Source: Desulfonatronum thiodismutans (lineage in GTDB: Bacteria > Desulfobacterota > Desulfovibrionia > Desulfovibrionales > Desulfonatronaceae). From it: a stretch of 64,000 nucleotides of DNA. Below, in pieces: positions 1 to 6,989 of the stretch. A program made the position numbers and the translations under genes. Each line of letters opens with the position of its first letter. The first letter of the stretch is position 1. The DNA lies in the NCBI RefSeq assembly GCF_000717475.1, contig NZ_JPIK01000013.1, positions 186,001 to 250,000 on the forward strand, read 5' to 3'. A model generated the notes under the pieces. The model saw nothing but the letters and a program-made list of their open reading frames with translations, ran no database searches and was not told where the DNA came from.

Positions 1-2
1 AA

Positions 3-293
3 CTGGACGGCCAAGGGCGAGCCGTGCGGATCGGGAAAAACGAGGTCGCGGCGTATTTCCCGGTGACCGATTCCGATCAGATCGACGCTTTCCGCGCGGC
101 AATGCTCGAACGGATCAGTGCTGTGGGAAAACTCACATCCGGAGCGGAACATCCCGGCTACAGAAATTTTTGCATCAGTTTGGGGGTTGCGGAAGTGGAT
201 GCATACCCCGACTTGCAGGCATTGGTCATGGTGGCTCGTGACAATGAGCAGCAAATGGTTTGTCCGGTACGCGAGAAAAAGGAAACGATATGA
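3..293 (+). CDS. C-terminal part of a degenerate GGDEF-like protein (cut by window edge)
   Basis: The reading frame is open to the left edge and ends in a TGA that overlaps the mlaD start as ATGA, so translation is probably coupled to mlaD. The visible 96 residues contain RIGKNEVAAYFP, which lines up with the R-x-GGDEF-x-x-x-x-P segment of diguanylate cyclases with the signature lost. A later CISLGVAEVDAYPDL segment resembles the conserved S-x-G-x-A region and the following helix. Without the GGDEF residues it is unlikely to make cyclic di-GMP; it could be a sensory or binding remnant domain. The usual neighbour of mlaD is mlaE or mlaF, so this gene is an unexpected operon member. The assignment is inferred from pattern only. 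Confidence 0.4.
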   Translation: MDGQGRAVRIGKNEVAAYFPVTDSDQIDAFRAAMLERISAVGKLTSGAEHPGYRNFCISLGVAEVDAYPDLQALVMVARDNEQQMVCPVREKKETI

Positions 294-742
294 AGAAATA
301 CGCCATGGAAACGAGCGTGGGCGTGTTCATGCTCATTGGACTGTTGTGCGTCGGGTATCTGACGATCAGGCTGGGAGACTTGGAACTGCTGCGCGGCAAC
401 ACCTATTTGCTCAACGCGAGATTCACTTCGGCCGCCGGGTTGAACCGGGGCGGTGTCGTGGAAATGGCCGGAGTCGGGATCGGCAAGGTCGAGAGCATCC
501 GCCTGCACCCCACGGATCTGGTGGCCATCGTGACCTTGCGGATCGAAAAGGGGGTCCCGGTTTCGGATGATGCCGTCGCGGCGATCAAAACCCGCGGTTT
601 GATCGGAGACAAATTCATCGAGATCGCTCCCGGAGGGTCGGATTTCGAGCTCGGTCCGGGAGAAACCATCGTGGATACCGTGCCGGCCTTGGACATCGAA
701 AAACTGATCGGGCGGTTCGCCTTTGGCGACGTTGAGAAATAA
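290..742 (+). CDS. mlaD: MlaD family phospholipid-binding protein (MCE domain)
   Basis: A 150-residue protein with one N-terminal membrane anchor (about residues 8-24) followed by a single MCE domain. The conserved pieces are the GLNRGGVVEMAGVGIGKV segment and the later KTRGLIGDKFIEI block typical of MlaD. In the Mla system this protein forms the periplasmic hexameric ring of the inner-membrane MlaFEDB complex, which moves phospholipids between the membranes. I chose the ATG at 290, which overlaps the preceding stop, over the ATG at 260, because MKKYAMETSVG is the usual family start. mlaC and mlaA follow on the same strand; the permease and ATPase must lie upstream of the window. Confidence 0.93.
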   Translation: MKKYAMETSVGVFMLIGLLCVGYLTIRLGDLELLRGNTYLLNARFTSAAGLNRGGVVEMAGVGIGKVESIRLHPTDLVAIVTLRIEKGVPVSDDAVAAIKTRGLIGDKFIEIAPGGSDFELGPGETIVDTVPALDIEKLIGRFAFGDVEK

Positions 743-811
743 AGGCGGAAGGCGGGAAAAAACGGCCAGGATGGGCATGCCGCATCGAAAACGTCAAACC
801 GCGAGGACGAT

Positions 812-1435
812 ATGTTGAAACAAATTATGATGATGGTCTGCCTGCTGCTTTTTGCGTCCACGGCCATGGCCGCTTCACCGATGGCGACCGTTCAGACCGC
901 GGTCGACCAGGTCCTCGGCATCCTGGGGGAACCGGACAGTCCGGAACAGAACATCGATGGAAAATTCGAGCGCATCAAGCAGGTTGTTGATGCAGCCTTT
1001 GACTACGAGGTTCTTTCCCGCGTCACCCTTGGTCGAGGCTGGAGACAGTTGGACGCATCGCAGCAGGAGCAATTTGTTTCGCTGTATTCGGAATTGATCG
1101 AGCGCACCTACCGAAATTACATTTCCGCCTATTCCGACGAAGACGTCGTTTACGTCAAGGAAACGTTGCTCACGGAAGCAGGAGCGCGCATCCCCAAAGC
1201 CGAAGTGGAAACCCAGGTCAAGGCCAGGCAGGGCCCCGTTCTGGTTTTGTATCGGCTCTATGAGGAAAATGGAAAATGGCTGGTCTACGACATCCATGGG
1301 GAGGGGATAAGCCTGGCCCAGAATTTTCGGACCCAGTTCGAGGAGATTCTGCATCGAAGCGGTGTGGACGGATTGCTCGAATCACTGCGGAGCAAGGTCG
1401 CGAGCCTGCGAGACGGCGTTGAGGCCGCGAATTGA
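812..1435 (+). CDS. mlaC: MlaC/Ttg2D family periplasmic phospholipid carrier
   Basis: A 207-residue protein with a cleavable signal peptide (MLKQIMMMVCLLLFASTAMA) and the MlaC fold. It has the typical FDYEVLSRVTLGRGWRQL segment followed by the QQEQFVSLYSELIERTYRNYI helix region. MlaC shuttles phospholipids across the periplasm between MlaA at the outer membrane and the MlaD ring at the inner membrane. It lies 69 bp downstream of mlaD and its stop is 17 bp before the mlaA start, which supports one operon. Length and order are those expected of the family. Confidence 0.92.
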   Translation: MLKQIMMMVCLLLFASTAMAASPMATVQTAVDQVLGILGEPDSPEQNIDGKFERIKQVVDAAFDYEVLSRVTLGRGWRQLDASQQEQFVSLYSELIERTYRNYISAYSDEDVVYVKETLLTEAGARIPKAEVETQVKARQGPVLVLYRLYEENGKWLVYDIHGEGISLAQNFRTQFEEILHRSGVDGLLESLRSKVASLRDGVEAAN

Positions 1436-1452
1436 GAAGAGGACGGGAAGAT

Positions 1453-2277
1453 ATGCCGAAAAAAATATTATCCGCGGCGTTGATCCTTTTGCTGACGTGT
1501 CTGTTGATCACGACCGGATGCGCCGGAAAGAACAGTCCCGGTTCCGCGATGATCGCGGACGGGGGAACCGTTGCCGCAAAAGGAGAGGGCGGCCCGGATC
1601 GGCATGACGACCTCGACGATGACGAGTGGTGGGAAGAGGAATGGGAAATCCTGGCCGAGGAGCACAAGCCCTTGCGCGTCGCCGATCCCCTGGAGGGATG
1701 GAACAGGGCCATGTTCACCGTCAACGACAAGCTCTACCTCCATCTGCTCAAACCGGTCGCCCAGGCCTACTCCATGGTTGTTCCCGAACTTTTCAGGATC
1801 GGCATCGGAAACTTCTTCACCAACCTGGCCTATCCCGTGCGCGCCGTGAACAGTCTGTTGCAGGGCAAGGGCGACAAGGTCGCCAAGGAAACCGGAAGTT
1901 TTGTTTTGAACACGACCTTCGGTTTCCTCGGTTTGGTCAAAATATCGGATGCCTTCCCGGACCTGAACGTCACCCACGAGGATGCCGGACAGACATTCGG
2001 CGTATGGGGGATCGGCAACGGTCCGTATATTGTCTGGCCGTTGCTCGGTCCATCGACATTGCGAGACTCGGTGGGCATGGCAGGCGATTTCTTCCTTTCC
2101 CCCCTTTCCTATCTCGAACCCCATGAACTGGGATGGGCCTTGAAAAGCCAGGAACGCATCAATTCCTTATCATTCAGGATCGGACAGTACGAGGACATGA
2201 AGGAATCAGCCCTTGATCCCTATGTCGCCTTTCGCGACGCCTATATCCAGTACCGCCGCGCACTCGTTCAAGACTGA
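1453..2277 (+). CDS. mlaA: MlaA (VacJ) outer-membrane lipoprotein
   Basis: A lipoprotein of about 274 residues. The signal sequence ends in a lipobox-like LITTGC, after which an acidic Asp/Glu-rich linker (DDLDDDEWWEEEWE) precedes the MlaA domain. Family hallmarks are DPLEGWNRAMFTVNDKLY, the RIGIGNFFTNLAYP stretch, and the ...DAGQTFGVWGIGNGPYIVWPLLGPSTLRD block seen in pieces. MlaA sits in the outer membrane and extracts misplaced outer-leaflet phospholipids for MlaC. I place the start at the ATG at 1453, just before the hydrophobic lipoprotein signal; a TTG at 1432 inside the mlaC end is possible but less likely. It closes the Mla operon. Confidence 0.92.
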   Translation: MPKKILSAALILLLTCLLITTGCAGKNSPGSAMIADGGTVAAKGEGGPDRHDDLDDDEWWEEEWEILAEEHKPLRVADPLEGWNRAMFTVNDKLYLHLLKPVAQAYSMVVPELFRIGIGNFFTNLAYPVRAVNSLLQGKGDKVAKETGSFVLNTTFGFLGLVKISDAFPDLNVTHEDAGQTFGVWGIGNGPYIVWPLLGPSTLRDSVGMAGDFFLSPLSYLEPHELGWALKSQERINSLSFRIGQYEDMKESALDPYVAFRDAYIQYRRALVQD

Positions 2278-2606
2278 CGACTCATCGCCCGAAGTCCGGC
2301 CTGCCACGATTTTTCGGCGTCACAACGCCCCGGGACTTCTCCAGAACCCTCCAGAACCCGACCCACGCTTTCAGTCCTTCCATTCCGGAAAGGAGATGGC
2401 CTGGGAAAAAGTCCTCATTCCTGGGATTTTTCCTCGTCCAAAATAAGCGGTTCCCCTACAGACACGGACAGCCAGAGTGTTATTGTGATGTAGAAGAAAG
2501 AGAAGGCACCTGGAAAATCTTTTTCGACAGGGGCGGGAGGGAGCCTGAAGAATGAGGAAGAGTACCCGCGCAGAAAATGCAATAGAACCAAATTGGAGGG
2601 CAAATC
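2278..2606. other. Intergenic stretch holding leader motif copy A
   Basis: No gene is visible in these 329 bases. They contain a short direct repeat (CCAGAACCC twice, near 2341-2358) and the bipartite conserved motif at 2421-2486. From about 2510 the sequence stays similar to the region ahead of the decayed desulforedoxin copy near 10840-10890, so the whole leader was once duplicated. Confidence 0.6.
2421..2486 (+). promoter_or_regulatory. Conserved bipartite leader motif, copy A
   Basis: Block 1 is CTGGGATTTTTCC (2421-2433). Block 2 is TCCCCTACAGACACGG (2452-2467), 18 nt later. Block 3 is TGTTATTGT (2478-2486). Block 1, the 18-nt spacing, block 3 and all but two bases of block 2 recur ahead of the decayed desulforedoxin copy (10746-10810). 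A more diverged version precedes the third cassette. The element sits about 120 bp upstream of the desulforedoxin start. It could be a promoter with an operator or the 5' end of a leader RNA; its factor is unknown. Confidence 0.65.
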
Positions 2607-2720
2607 ATGACCAAGGTTAAAGAGAGCTACAAATGTGACGCATGCGGGAATGTCGTTGAAGTCAAGAAGGCCGGTGAAGGGGAGCTCGTTTGTTGTGGCG
2701 AACCGATGAAGATGCAGTAA
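2607..2720 (+). CDS. Desulforedoxin-like Fe(Cys)4 protein
   Basis: A 37-residue protein, [17 protein letters not shown]... through [12 protein letters not shown]. The four cysteines (residues 10, 13, 29 and 30) have the C-x2-C...CC pattern of desulforedoxin and of the N-terminal domain of desulfoferrodoxin. In that family a homodimer binds one Fe per subunit and acts in electron transfer or oxygen-stress chemistry. There is no superoxide reductase domain, so this is the stand-alone small form. A good GGAGGG ribosome site lies 8-13 bases before the ATG. An Lmo0937-like gene follows 42 bp later, the same pairing as at 15.0-15.3 kb. Confidence 0.88.
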   Translation: MTKVKESYKCDACGNVVEVKKAGEGELVCCGEPMKMQ

Positions 2721-2762
2721 TCGCATCAGTTAGTGATAAACAGTTCACCGTTGGAGGTAAAT

Positions 2763-2912
2763 ATGCTTTGGACGATTTTTGTTATTCTCTTGGTATTGTG
2801 GGCTTTGGGATTGATGACAGGGGCCACGATGGGCGGCGTAGTGCATATTTTGTTGGTCATAGCTCTTATTGTTCTTGTTGTTCAGGTTCTTCAAGGAAGA
2901 AGAATCACGTGA
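2763..2912 (+). CDS. Lmo0937 family small membrane protein
   Basis: A 49-residue protein starting MLWTIFVILLVLWALGL, with two hydrophobic segments (about 2-18 and 26-43) separated by TGATMGG and ending in VLQGRR. This is the pattern of the Lmo0937/DUF5670 small membrane family, whose function is unknown and which commonly lies among stress genes. A close paralogue is encoded at 15160-15309, also directly after a desulforedoxin gene. A GGAGGT ribosome site precedes the ATG. Confidence 0.85.
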   Translation: MLWTIFVILLVLWALGLMTGATMGGVVHILLVIALIVLVVQVLQGRRIT

Positions 2913-2963
2913 CCGTGTGTTATTTCTTGATTATCCAATTTTAAGAAAAAAGGAGTTCATGTC

Positions 2964-3278
2964 ATGAAGAATATACAGACGATGTTTTGCTATTCAGTAC
3001 TTTTCCTGCTCATCATCGCATTCGCGGGCTGCGCAGCGACTTCCACACGGGGAAGCACAGGCGACTATGTTGACGATACGGTGATAACAACAAAGGTCAA
3101 GGCACTTCTTGCCGAGGATGATTTTCTCAAATCATTCAAGATCAGCGTGGAAACGTACAAGGGCACCGTTCAATTGAGCGGCTTCGTCAATTCGCAACAG
3201 GCCGCCAATCGAGCCGTTGAACTGACGAGAAGCGTTCAAGGGGTCGGTGCCGTCAAGAACGATCTTATCGTGAAATAG
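2964..3278 (+). CDS. BON-domain lipoprotein
   Basis: A 104-residue protein with a lipoprotein signal peptide (lipobox IAFAGC, Cys about 23) and one BON domain. The visible BON features are VDDTVITTKVKALLAEDD, a TYKGTVQLSGFV strand pair, and the closing SVQGVGAVKNDLIVK. BON (OsmY-like) proteins bind phospholipid or stabilise the envelope under osmotic stress. An AAGGAG site precedes the start. It is one of three BON proteins within 3 kb. Confidence 0.9.
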   Translation: MKNIQTMFCYSVLFLLIIAFAGCAATSTRGSTGDYVDDTVITTKVKALLAEDDFLKSFKISVETYKGTVQLSGFVNSQQAANRAVELTRSVQGVGAVKNDLIVK

Positions 3279-3309
3279 TGGAACGTGGCCACGGGATTGT
3301 GAGCAACAT

Positions 3310-3352
3310 GGATAAACACAGCCAGGAGATTTATCCGCGCGGGAGGGATAAA
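3310..3352 (+). promoter_or_regulatory. Possible alternating hairpin over a ribosome site
   Basis: TTTATCC (3330-3336) is perfectly complementary to GGATAAA at 3310-3316 and again to GGATAAA at 3346-3352. The second copy touches the GGAGG ribosome site and the A of the start codon of the next gene. The two pairings are mutually exclusive, so one would open and the other hide the start. A 15-codon frame (3308-3355) also spans the region. It is a sequence observation only; function is inferred. Confidence 0.35.
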
Positions 3353-3600
3353 TGAACTCAAAATTTTTTATCGGATCATTGTTGATTCTCGTATCGCTCA
3401 CGTTTTTCGGTTGCAATCAGTTTACAGGGGGGGCGGCCACTGGAGCAGCCGTGGGGGTGCTTGGAGCGGGAGCGGCATATGAATATCAGAACAAGCGGCA
3501 GATGGATCAGCTCGAGCTGGAGTACAGCGAAGGAAAAATCAACGAGCAGGAGTACAACACCAGGAAAGAGCAGATTCAACGTGGATCGATCATATATTAA
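3352..3600 (+). CDS. Glycine-zipper lipoprotein with SHOCT-like tail
   Basis: An 82-residue protein. The signal peptide ends in LTFFGC (lipobox, Cys about 21), and then GGAATGAAVGVLGAGAAYE forms a glycine-zipper membrane segment. The C-terminal MDQLELEYSEGKINEQEYNTR has the short helix pattern of SHOCT domains (L...G.I...EY...K). It is probably anchored in the outer membrane. It lies between a BON lipoprotein and a CsbD gene in the stress island; its function is unknown. Confidence 0.75.
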   Translation: MNSKFFIGSLLILVSLTFFGCNQFTGGAATGAAVGVLGAGAAYEYQNKRQMDQLELEYSEGKINEQEYNTRKEQIQRGSIIY

Positions 3601-3622
3601 CGCCAATAAGGGAGAAAGTGTT

Positions 3623-3802
3623 ATGAAATCGAGCACGAGGGATAAGGCTGAAGGCAAGATGCATCGGGTTAAAGGCAAGATCAAGGAAGTCATCGGGAAG
3701 GCCGTCAATAATCCCGATATGGAAGCCGAAGGCAACAGGGAAATAATCGGCGGAGTTATGCAGGAAAAAGTCGGCGATGTGAAAAGATCCGTGGGGAAGT
3801 AG
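3623..3802 (+). CDS. CsbD family stress-response protein
   Basis: A 59-residue highly charged protein, MKSSTRDKAEGKMHRVKGKIKE..., with the CsbD pattern G-K-x-K-E-x-x-G and a C-terminal QEKVGDVKRSVGK. CsbD proteins are abundant, largely unstructured general-stress proteins of unknown activity. I start at the ATG at 3623, which has a GGGAGAAAG site. A close paralogue (same MKSSTRD start and same QEKVGDVKR end) lies at 15816-15995. Confidence 0.9.
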   Translation: MKSSTRDKAEGKMHRVKGKIKEVIGKAVNNPDMEAEGNREIIGGVMQEKVGDVKRSVGK

Positions 3803-3854
3803 GGCGGTACGAAATTCCACGAAAACGAACTTTTTAAAGTAAGGAGATAATACA

Positions 3855-3869
3855 ATGAAAATGAAGTAG
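3855..3869 (+). other. Tiny frame (MKMK) behind a strong ribosome site
   Basis: AAGGAGATAATACA at 3841-3854 is a strong ribosome site, but the ATG at 3855 is followed by only four codons before TAG. It may be the remnant of a deleted small gene or a leader peptide ahead of the triple-BON gene 55 bp downstream. Nothing else is seen between 3803 and 3924. Confidence 0.25.
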
Positions 3870-3924
3870 CGTGTGTAACGCGGAATAATTACCAATAACT
3901 TCATCCATAGCCAACAAGGAGATT

Positions 3925-4704
3925 ATGACCATGGAAAAAACGATGTATCGCATACTGCTGCTAGCTGTTTTGGGCTCGCTATTGTTAATCAATGTCAGTT
4001 TTGCCTCTGAAACGGACGACCGGATCATAGCATCAGCAAAAGAGTCTTACGTGTTCAAGACATTCCTCAAGAACGGCGATGTTAAAATCCAGTCCAAGGA
4101 TGGTGTTGTGACGTTATCGGGAACGGTCGCCGAGGAATCGCACAAGCTTCTGGCCCAGGAGACCGCGGCGAATCTGCCCGGAGTGAAAAGCGTGAACAAC
4201 GAGCTGGAATTTAAAGGTGAACGTCCCGCGGAAATGTCGGATGCGTGGATCACCCTGAAAGTGAAATCCACGCTCTTGTTCCATCGTAGCGTCAGCGCCA
4301 TGACTGAAGTGAGCACCCAGGACGGGATCGTGATCCTGAAAGGGGAAGCGGACAACCAGGCGCAAATTGACCTGACAACCGCGTATGCCAGGGATGTCGA
4401 GGGGGTCAAAGAGGTCATGAACGAGATGACGGTTGCGAAGACTCCCGAAAAACCAGCTGAAAAGAAGCCGGAGGAAAAAACCGTGGGCGATAAGATCGAC
4501 GACGCCTCCATCACCGCCCTGGTCAAAGCGGCCTTGCTGTCTCATCGCTCGACCAGCGGCCTGAACACCAAGGTCGAGACCAGCGATGCCGTGGTCACAT
4601 TGAGCGGTGTGGCCAAAAACGCGGCGGAAAAGGAATTGGCCGCCAAATACGCCGGTGACGTAAAGGGCGTAAAGAATGTGGTCAACAACATGACCGTCGA
4701 GTGA
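3925..4704 (+). CDS. Periplasmic protein with three BON domains
   Basis: A 259-residue protein with a signal peptide (cleavage after NVSFA) and three BON domains at about residues 30-93, 103-170 and 190-259. Each has the paired strand motif: VVTLSGTV, IVILKGEA and VVTLSGVA. A Pro/Lys/Glu-rich linker (TPEKPAEKKPEEKT) separates domains two and three. It is a larger relative of OsmY, likely acting on the envelope under osmotic stress. The third domain is almost the same as the single domain of the lipoprotein ending at 5925, including the closing KNVVNNMT. The ATG at 3925 has an AAGGAG site; 3931 is an alternative. Confidence 0.9.
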   Translation: MTMEKTMYRILLLAVLGSLLLINVSFASETDDRIIASAKESYVFKTFLKNGDVKIQSKDGVVTLSGTVAEESHKLLAQETAANLPGVKSVNNELEFKGERPAEMSDAWITLKVKSTLLFHRSVSAMTEVSTQDGIVILKGEADNQAQIDLTTAYARDVEGVKEVMNEMTVAKTPEKPAEKKPEEKTVGDKIDDASITALVKAALLSHRSTSGLNTKVETSDAVVTLSGVAKNAAEKELAAKYAGDVKGVKNVVNNMTVE

Positions 4705-4720
4705 TCCAAAGCGAACGTTG

Positions 4721-4753
4721 CCTTCCCGGCCATGGCCGGGAAGGCTTTTTATT
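4721..4753 (+). terminator. Rho-independent terminator after triple-BON gene
   Basis: A perfect hairpin, CCTTCCCGGCC facing GGCCGGGAAGG around an AT centre, is followed by CTTTTTATT. It lies 17 bp after the stop at 4704 and ends the first stress-gene transcript. Confidence 0.9.
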
Positions 4754-4805
4754 ATGCGTTGTCGTGAGTTTCTGAAAATCTGGCGGGAAGAGAGGAGGGC
4801 GGAAA

Positions 4806-5372
4806 ATGAAGAACGCATTATTTTCGACGGCACTTGTGGTCGCTGTTGTCGCCTTGTTTTTTGGATGCGCGGCCATGCCGCAAACTTGGCCGGATTATGA
4901 ACGCAGCGCGGAAAACAGGATGGTTGTCATCCAGGAAAAGATTGGAGATGGGCTGAAAACAGGCGCGCTTACCCCTGACCAGTCGCAGATGTTCCTGACG
5001 ACACTGAAAGGCATTCGAGCAGACTCTACGGATTTGAGAAATAAATCTGTTCGCCGTGATGAATGGGACAGACTCAATGTGCGGCTTGAAAGGCTTGGCA
5101 ATGAAATTGATCGGGCGCTTGTTCGACCAATACGAATGGAAGGCCCACGGACCGGGGACAGGATTGTCGCCCTGCAATGGACAATTGACGATGGGAGAGT
5201 CAGCGGACGCTTGCCTGCTGGAGAGGGACGCGAAATTCAATACAGGCTGGATTCCGTTCGGCGTGATTACCTGCACGTGACGGAAGGAGGCAGGTCCATG
5301 ACGTACGAGGAAGAAGCGGACATTTCGCGCAGGCTCGATGCATTGGAAATGGAACTGAACCGGTATCGGTAG
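4806..5372 (+). CDS. Uncharacterised lipoprotein
   Basis: A 188-residue protein with a lipoprotein signal (ALFFGC, Cys about 21). The rest is charged and mostly helical. Two similar helical stretches are visible, around LTPDQSQMFLTTLKGIR and MTYEEEADISRRLDALE, each followed by an arginine-rich helix that could pack as a pair. I do not recognise a named family. A GGAGGG site precedes the ATG. It has its own transcript start, since a terminator lies just upstream. Confidence 0.7.
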   Translation: MKNALFSTALVVAVVALFFGCAAMPQTWPDYERSAENRMVVIQEKIGDGLKTGALTPDQSQMFLTTLKGIRADSTDLRNKSVRRDEWDRLNVRLERLGNEIDRALVRPIRMEGPRTGDRIVALQWTIDDGRVSGRLPAGEGREIQYRLDSVRRDYLHVTEGGRSMTYEEEADISRRLDALEMELNRYR

Positions 5373-5380
5373 CGATAATT

Positions 5381-5401
5381 CAAGAAAAAATGCATTTCTT
5401 G
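5381..5401. promoter_or_regulatory. AT-rich inverted repeat upstream of BON lipoprotein
   Basis: CAAGAAA (5381-5387) and TTTCTTG (5395-5401) form a perfect 7-bp inverted repeat with a 7-nt spacer. The repeat sits in the AT-rich gap between the lipoprotein gene and the next BON gene. It could be an operator or a weak hairpin. Confidence 0.3.
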
Positions 5402-5478
5402 CATAATCACAATGTACAAAACATGAACTCGTCACATTTCAATAAATGGGATCAAAATCAAAAATGGAGAAAAGCACC

Positions 5479-5925
5479 ATGAAAAAATCGATGAGTCGCT
5501 TAATACTGTTAATTGTTGCGGCCATTATGTTCGTAATTAGCGTCGGATGTACATCCGAGACGAATGTTCCCCAGGAATCAAGCGATAAAACTTCAGTCAT
5601 GCCAAGTGCCACGGCAGGTGTTACGGATGATAAGGCCGCTATGACGGAAACAAAGGTCACCAATCAATCAGGTGAACGAATGCCGGGCCAAATGCTGGAG
5701 ACCACGCTTGAATCGGGCGATGACGCGGCCATCACAGCCCTGGTCAAGGCGGCGTTGCTGGAGAATCCCTCGACCAGCGACCTTGATGCAAACGTCGAGA
5801 CGAATGATGGAGTGGTAACATTGAGCGGCCGGGTCAAAGATGCGGCTGAAATGGAAGTTGTCGCTAATTTTGTAAAAAATCTTCAGGGCGTAAAAAATGT
5901 GGTCAACAACATGACCATTGAGTGA
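5479..5925 (+). CDS. Single BON-domain lipoprotein
   Basis: A protein of about 148 residues from the ATG at 5479, with a lipobox VISVGC, a low-complexity Ser/Thr/Glu linker (about 25-80), and one BON domain at the C-terminus. The domain (DDAAITALVKAALLENPST...) is very close to the third BON domain of the gene at 3925. The two genes even share their last bases almost exactly, which points to recent duplication or gene conversion. I prefer 5479 over 5446 or 5464 because a GGAG site lies 10 bases before it and it directly starts the signal peptide. Confidence 0.88.
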   Translation: MKKSMSRLILLIVAAIMFVISVGCTSETNVPQESSDKTSVMPSATAGVTDDKAAMTETKVTNQSGERMPGQMLETTLESGDDAAITALVKAALLENPSTSDLDANVETNDGVVTLSGRVKDAAEMEVVANFVKNLQGVKNVVNNMTIE

Positions 5926-6230
5926 CCGTCGTCCAAGATCAACCGGAACAGTCGGCTCCTTGTCGGCTGTGCCGGCGCGAAGAAAAGCAAGCCGGGAGCA
6001 TTACGAGTTTTTTGAAAGAGTCTCTTTCTTGCAGGCCGCCCCTTCGGGGATACGAAGAATATCTCCCAGGATCCAAGGCGTTGCACTGTGGGCTGATCTT
6101 TTCGCCCTTTCAGGGCTTGCTCTTCAGCCCCAACCGGACGGCGGTAGCCCAGAACAACGCCCTGGGACGGAGATGGCACAACAAGAATGGCCTTGAAAGG
6201 GTGTCCGCAACAATATTTACGAGGTAAACC
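5926..6230. other. Intergenic stretch without a convincing gene
   Basis: There are 305 bases with no supported gene. Frames exist on both strands (for example 5922-6227 forward), but their composition is Cys/Pro/Arg-rich without a recognisable motif, and no good ribosome site supports them. The text resembles decayed repetitive DNA. An AGGAG-like site near 6220 belongs to the next gene. Confidence 0.5.
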
Positions 6231-6584
6231 ATGGGTATATACGACCAGAGTGTGGGTAATCCGGAAGAAACCGATAAAATGTCTCACAACTCAGGCAAGT
6301 CGCGCGGCTTTGAAAACGTCAAAAATAGTATTGCCGATCACTTGGAAACCGTTGCTGAAGCATTAGCCGATAATACCACAGGTCAGGACGCACAATCCGG
6401 CCTTGCGCGGTATGGAAAGCAGGCATCCGAGTGGTTGGACCAGTCCGCCGGGTATGTTCGGCAATTCGACTATGAGCAGGCGGAAGCCAGAGTCAAGGAA
6501 TGTATCAAGCAGCACCCGGGACGGAGCCTCCTGGTCGCGGGTGCCATTGGTTTGATTATTGGAGCTGTTTTGCGACGCAGGTGA
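6231..6584 (+). CDS. DUF883-like membrane-anchored stress protein
   Basis: A 117-residue protein with a soluble helical front and a C-terminal membrane anchor. The closing IKQHPGRSLLVAGAIGLIIG followed by AVLRRR is the signature of DUF883/ElaB/YqjD proteins, in which a glycine-rich helix and RRR end the chain. In enterobacteria such proteins attach ribosomes to the inner membrane in stationary phase. It heads a run of four same-strand genes with similar themes. The ATG at 6231 has GAGG upstream; 6279 is an internal alternative. Confidence 0.75.
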   Translation: MGIYDQSVGNPEETDKMSHNSGKSRGFENVKNSIADHLETVAEALADNTTGQDAQSGLARYGKQASEWLDQSAGYVRQFDYEQAEARVKECIKQHPGRSLLVAGAIGLIIGAVLRRR

Positions 6585-6601
6585 AAGGGTGGGGGGATTC
6601 T

Positions 6602-6958
6602 ATGAGCACAAAAATGGAAAACAAGAACCCTGCTTCGCCTCGTGAATCATTCACTGAACTGTTGGAACAGCTTGCCAAAAACTTTTCCGCGGTGGTCCAC
6701 GACGAAATTGAACTCGTTGTCCAGGGATTTCGTGAACAGGTGTCGGCTGCTTGCAGTGGATTCTTTACCGTCGTCGTGGGAGCATTCATAATTTTTGCCG
6801 CACTTTTGTCATTTTGTGCTGCGCTGATCATTGAACTCACTTCCTATATGGCTCCTGTCATGGCAGCGCTTCTTTCCGGAGCCGCTCTCGCGTTACTCGG
6901 TGCCATCATTGCCTTTGTCGGCTATAGACACTTGAAGAAAGCAATATTGAAACCATAG
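6602..6958 (+). CDS. YqjE/phage-holin-like (DUF1469) membrane protein
   Basis: A 118-residue protein. An N-terminal helix carries FTELLEQLAKNFSAVVHDEIELV, the typical pattern of YqjE/DUF1469 proteins. Two transmembrane segments follow (about 52-76 and 82-105), and the tail is basic. It lies 17 bp after the DUF883-like gene, the same order as the yqjD-yqjE pair in other proteobacteria. It is an inner-membrane protein of unknown activity. Confidence 0.8.
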   Translation: MSTKMENKNPASPRESFTELLEQLAKNFSAVVHDEIELVVQGFREQVSAACSGFFTVVVGAFIIFAALLSFCAALIIELTSYMAPVMAALLSGAALALLGAIIAFVGYRHLKKAILKP

Positions 6959-6989
6959 CATGTGATGAAATTGCAAAGGAGCGCAATGT

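Noticed and set aside
2421..2486. Leader blocks 1 and 2 as an ordinary -35/-10 promoter
   Set aside because: The distance from GGGAT to CTACAG is 28 nt, too long for a sigma-70 promoter, and neither block resembles the consensus.
5922..6227. Forward frame of about 100 codons as a gene
   Set aside because: Composition is atypical, there is no motif and no good ribosome site, and a frame on the other strand is equally long; likely decayed repeat DNA.
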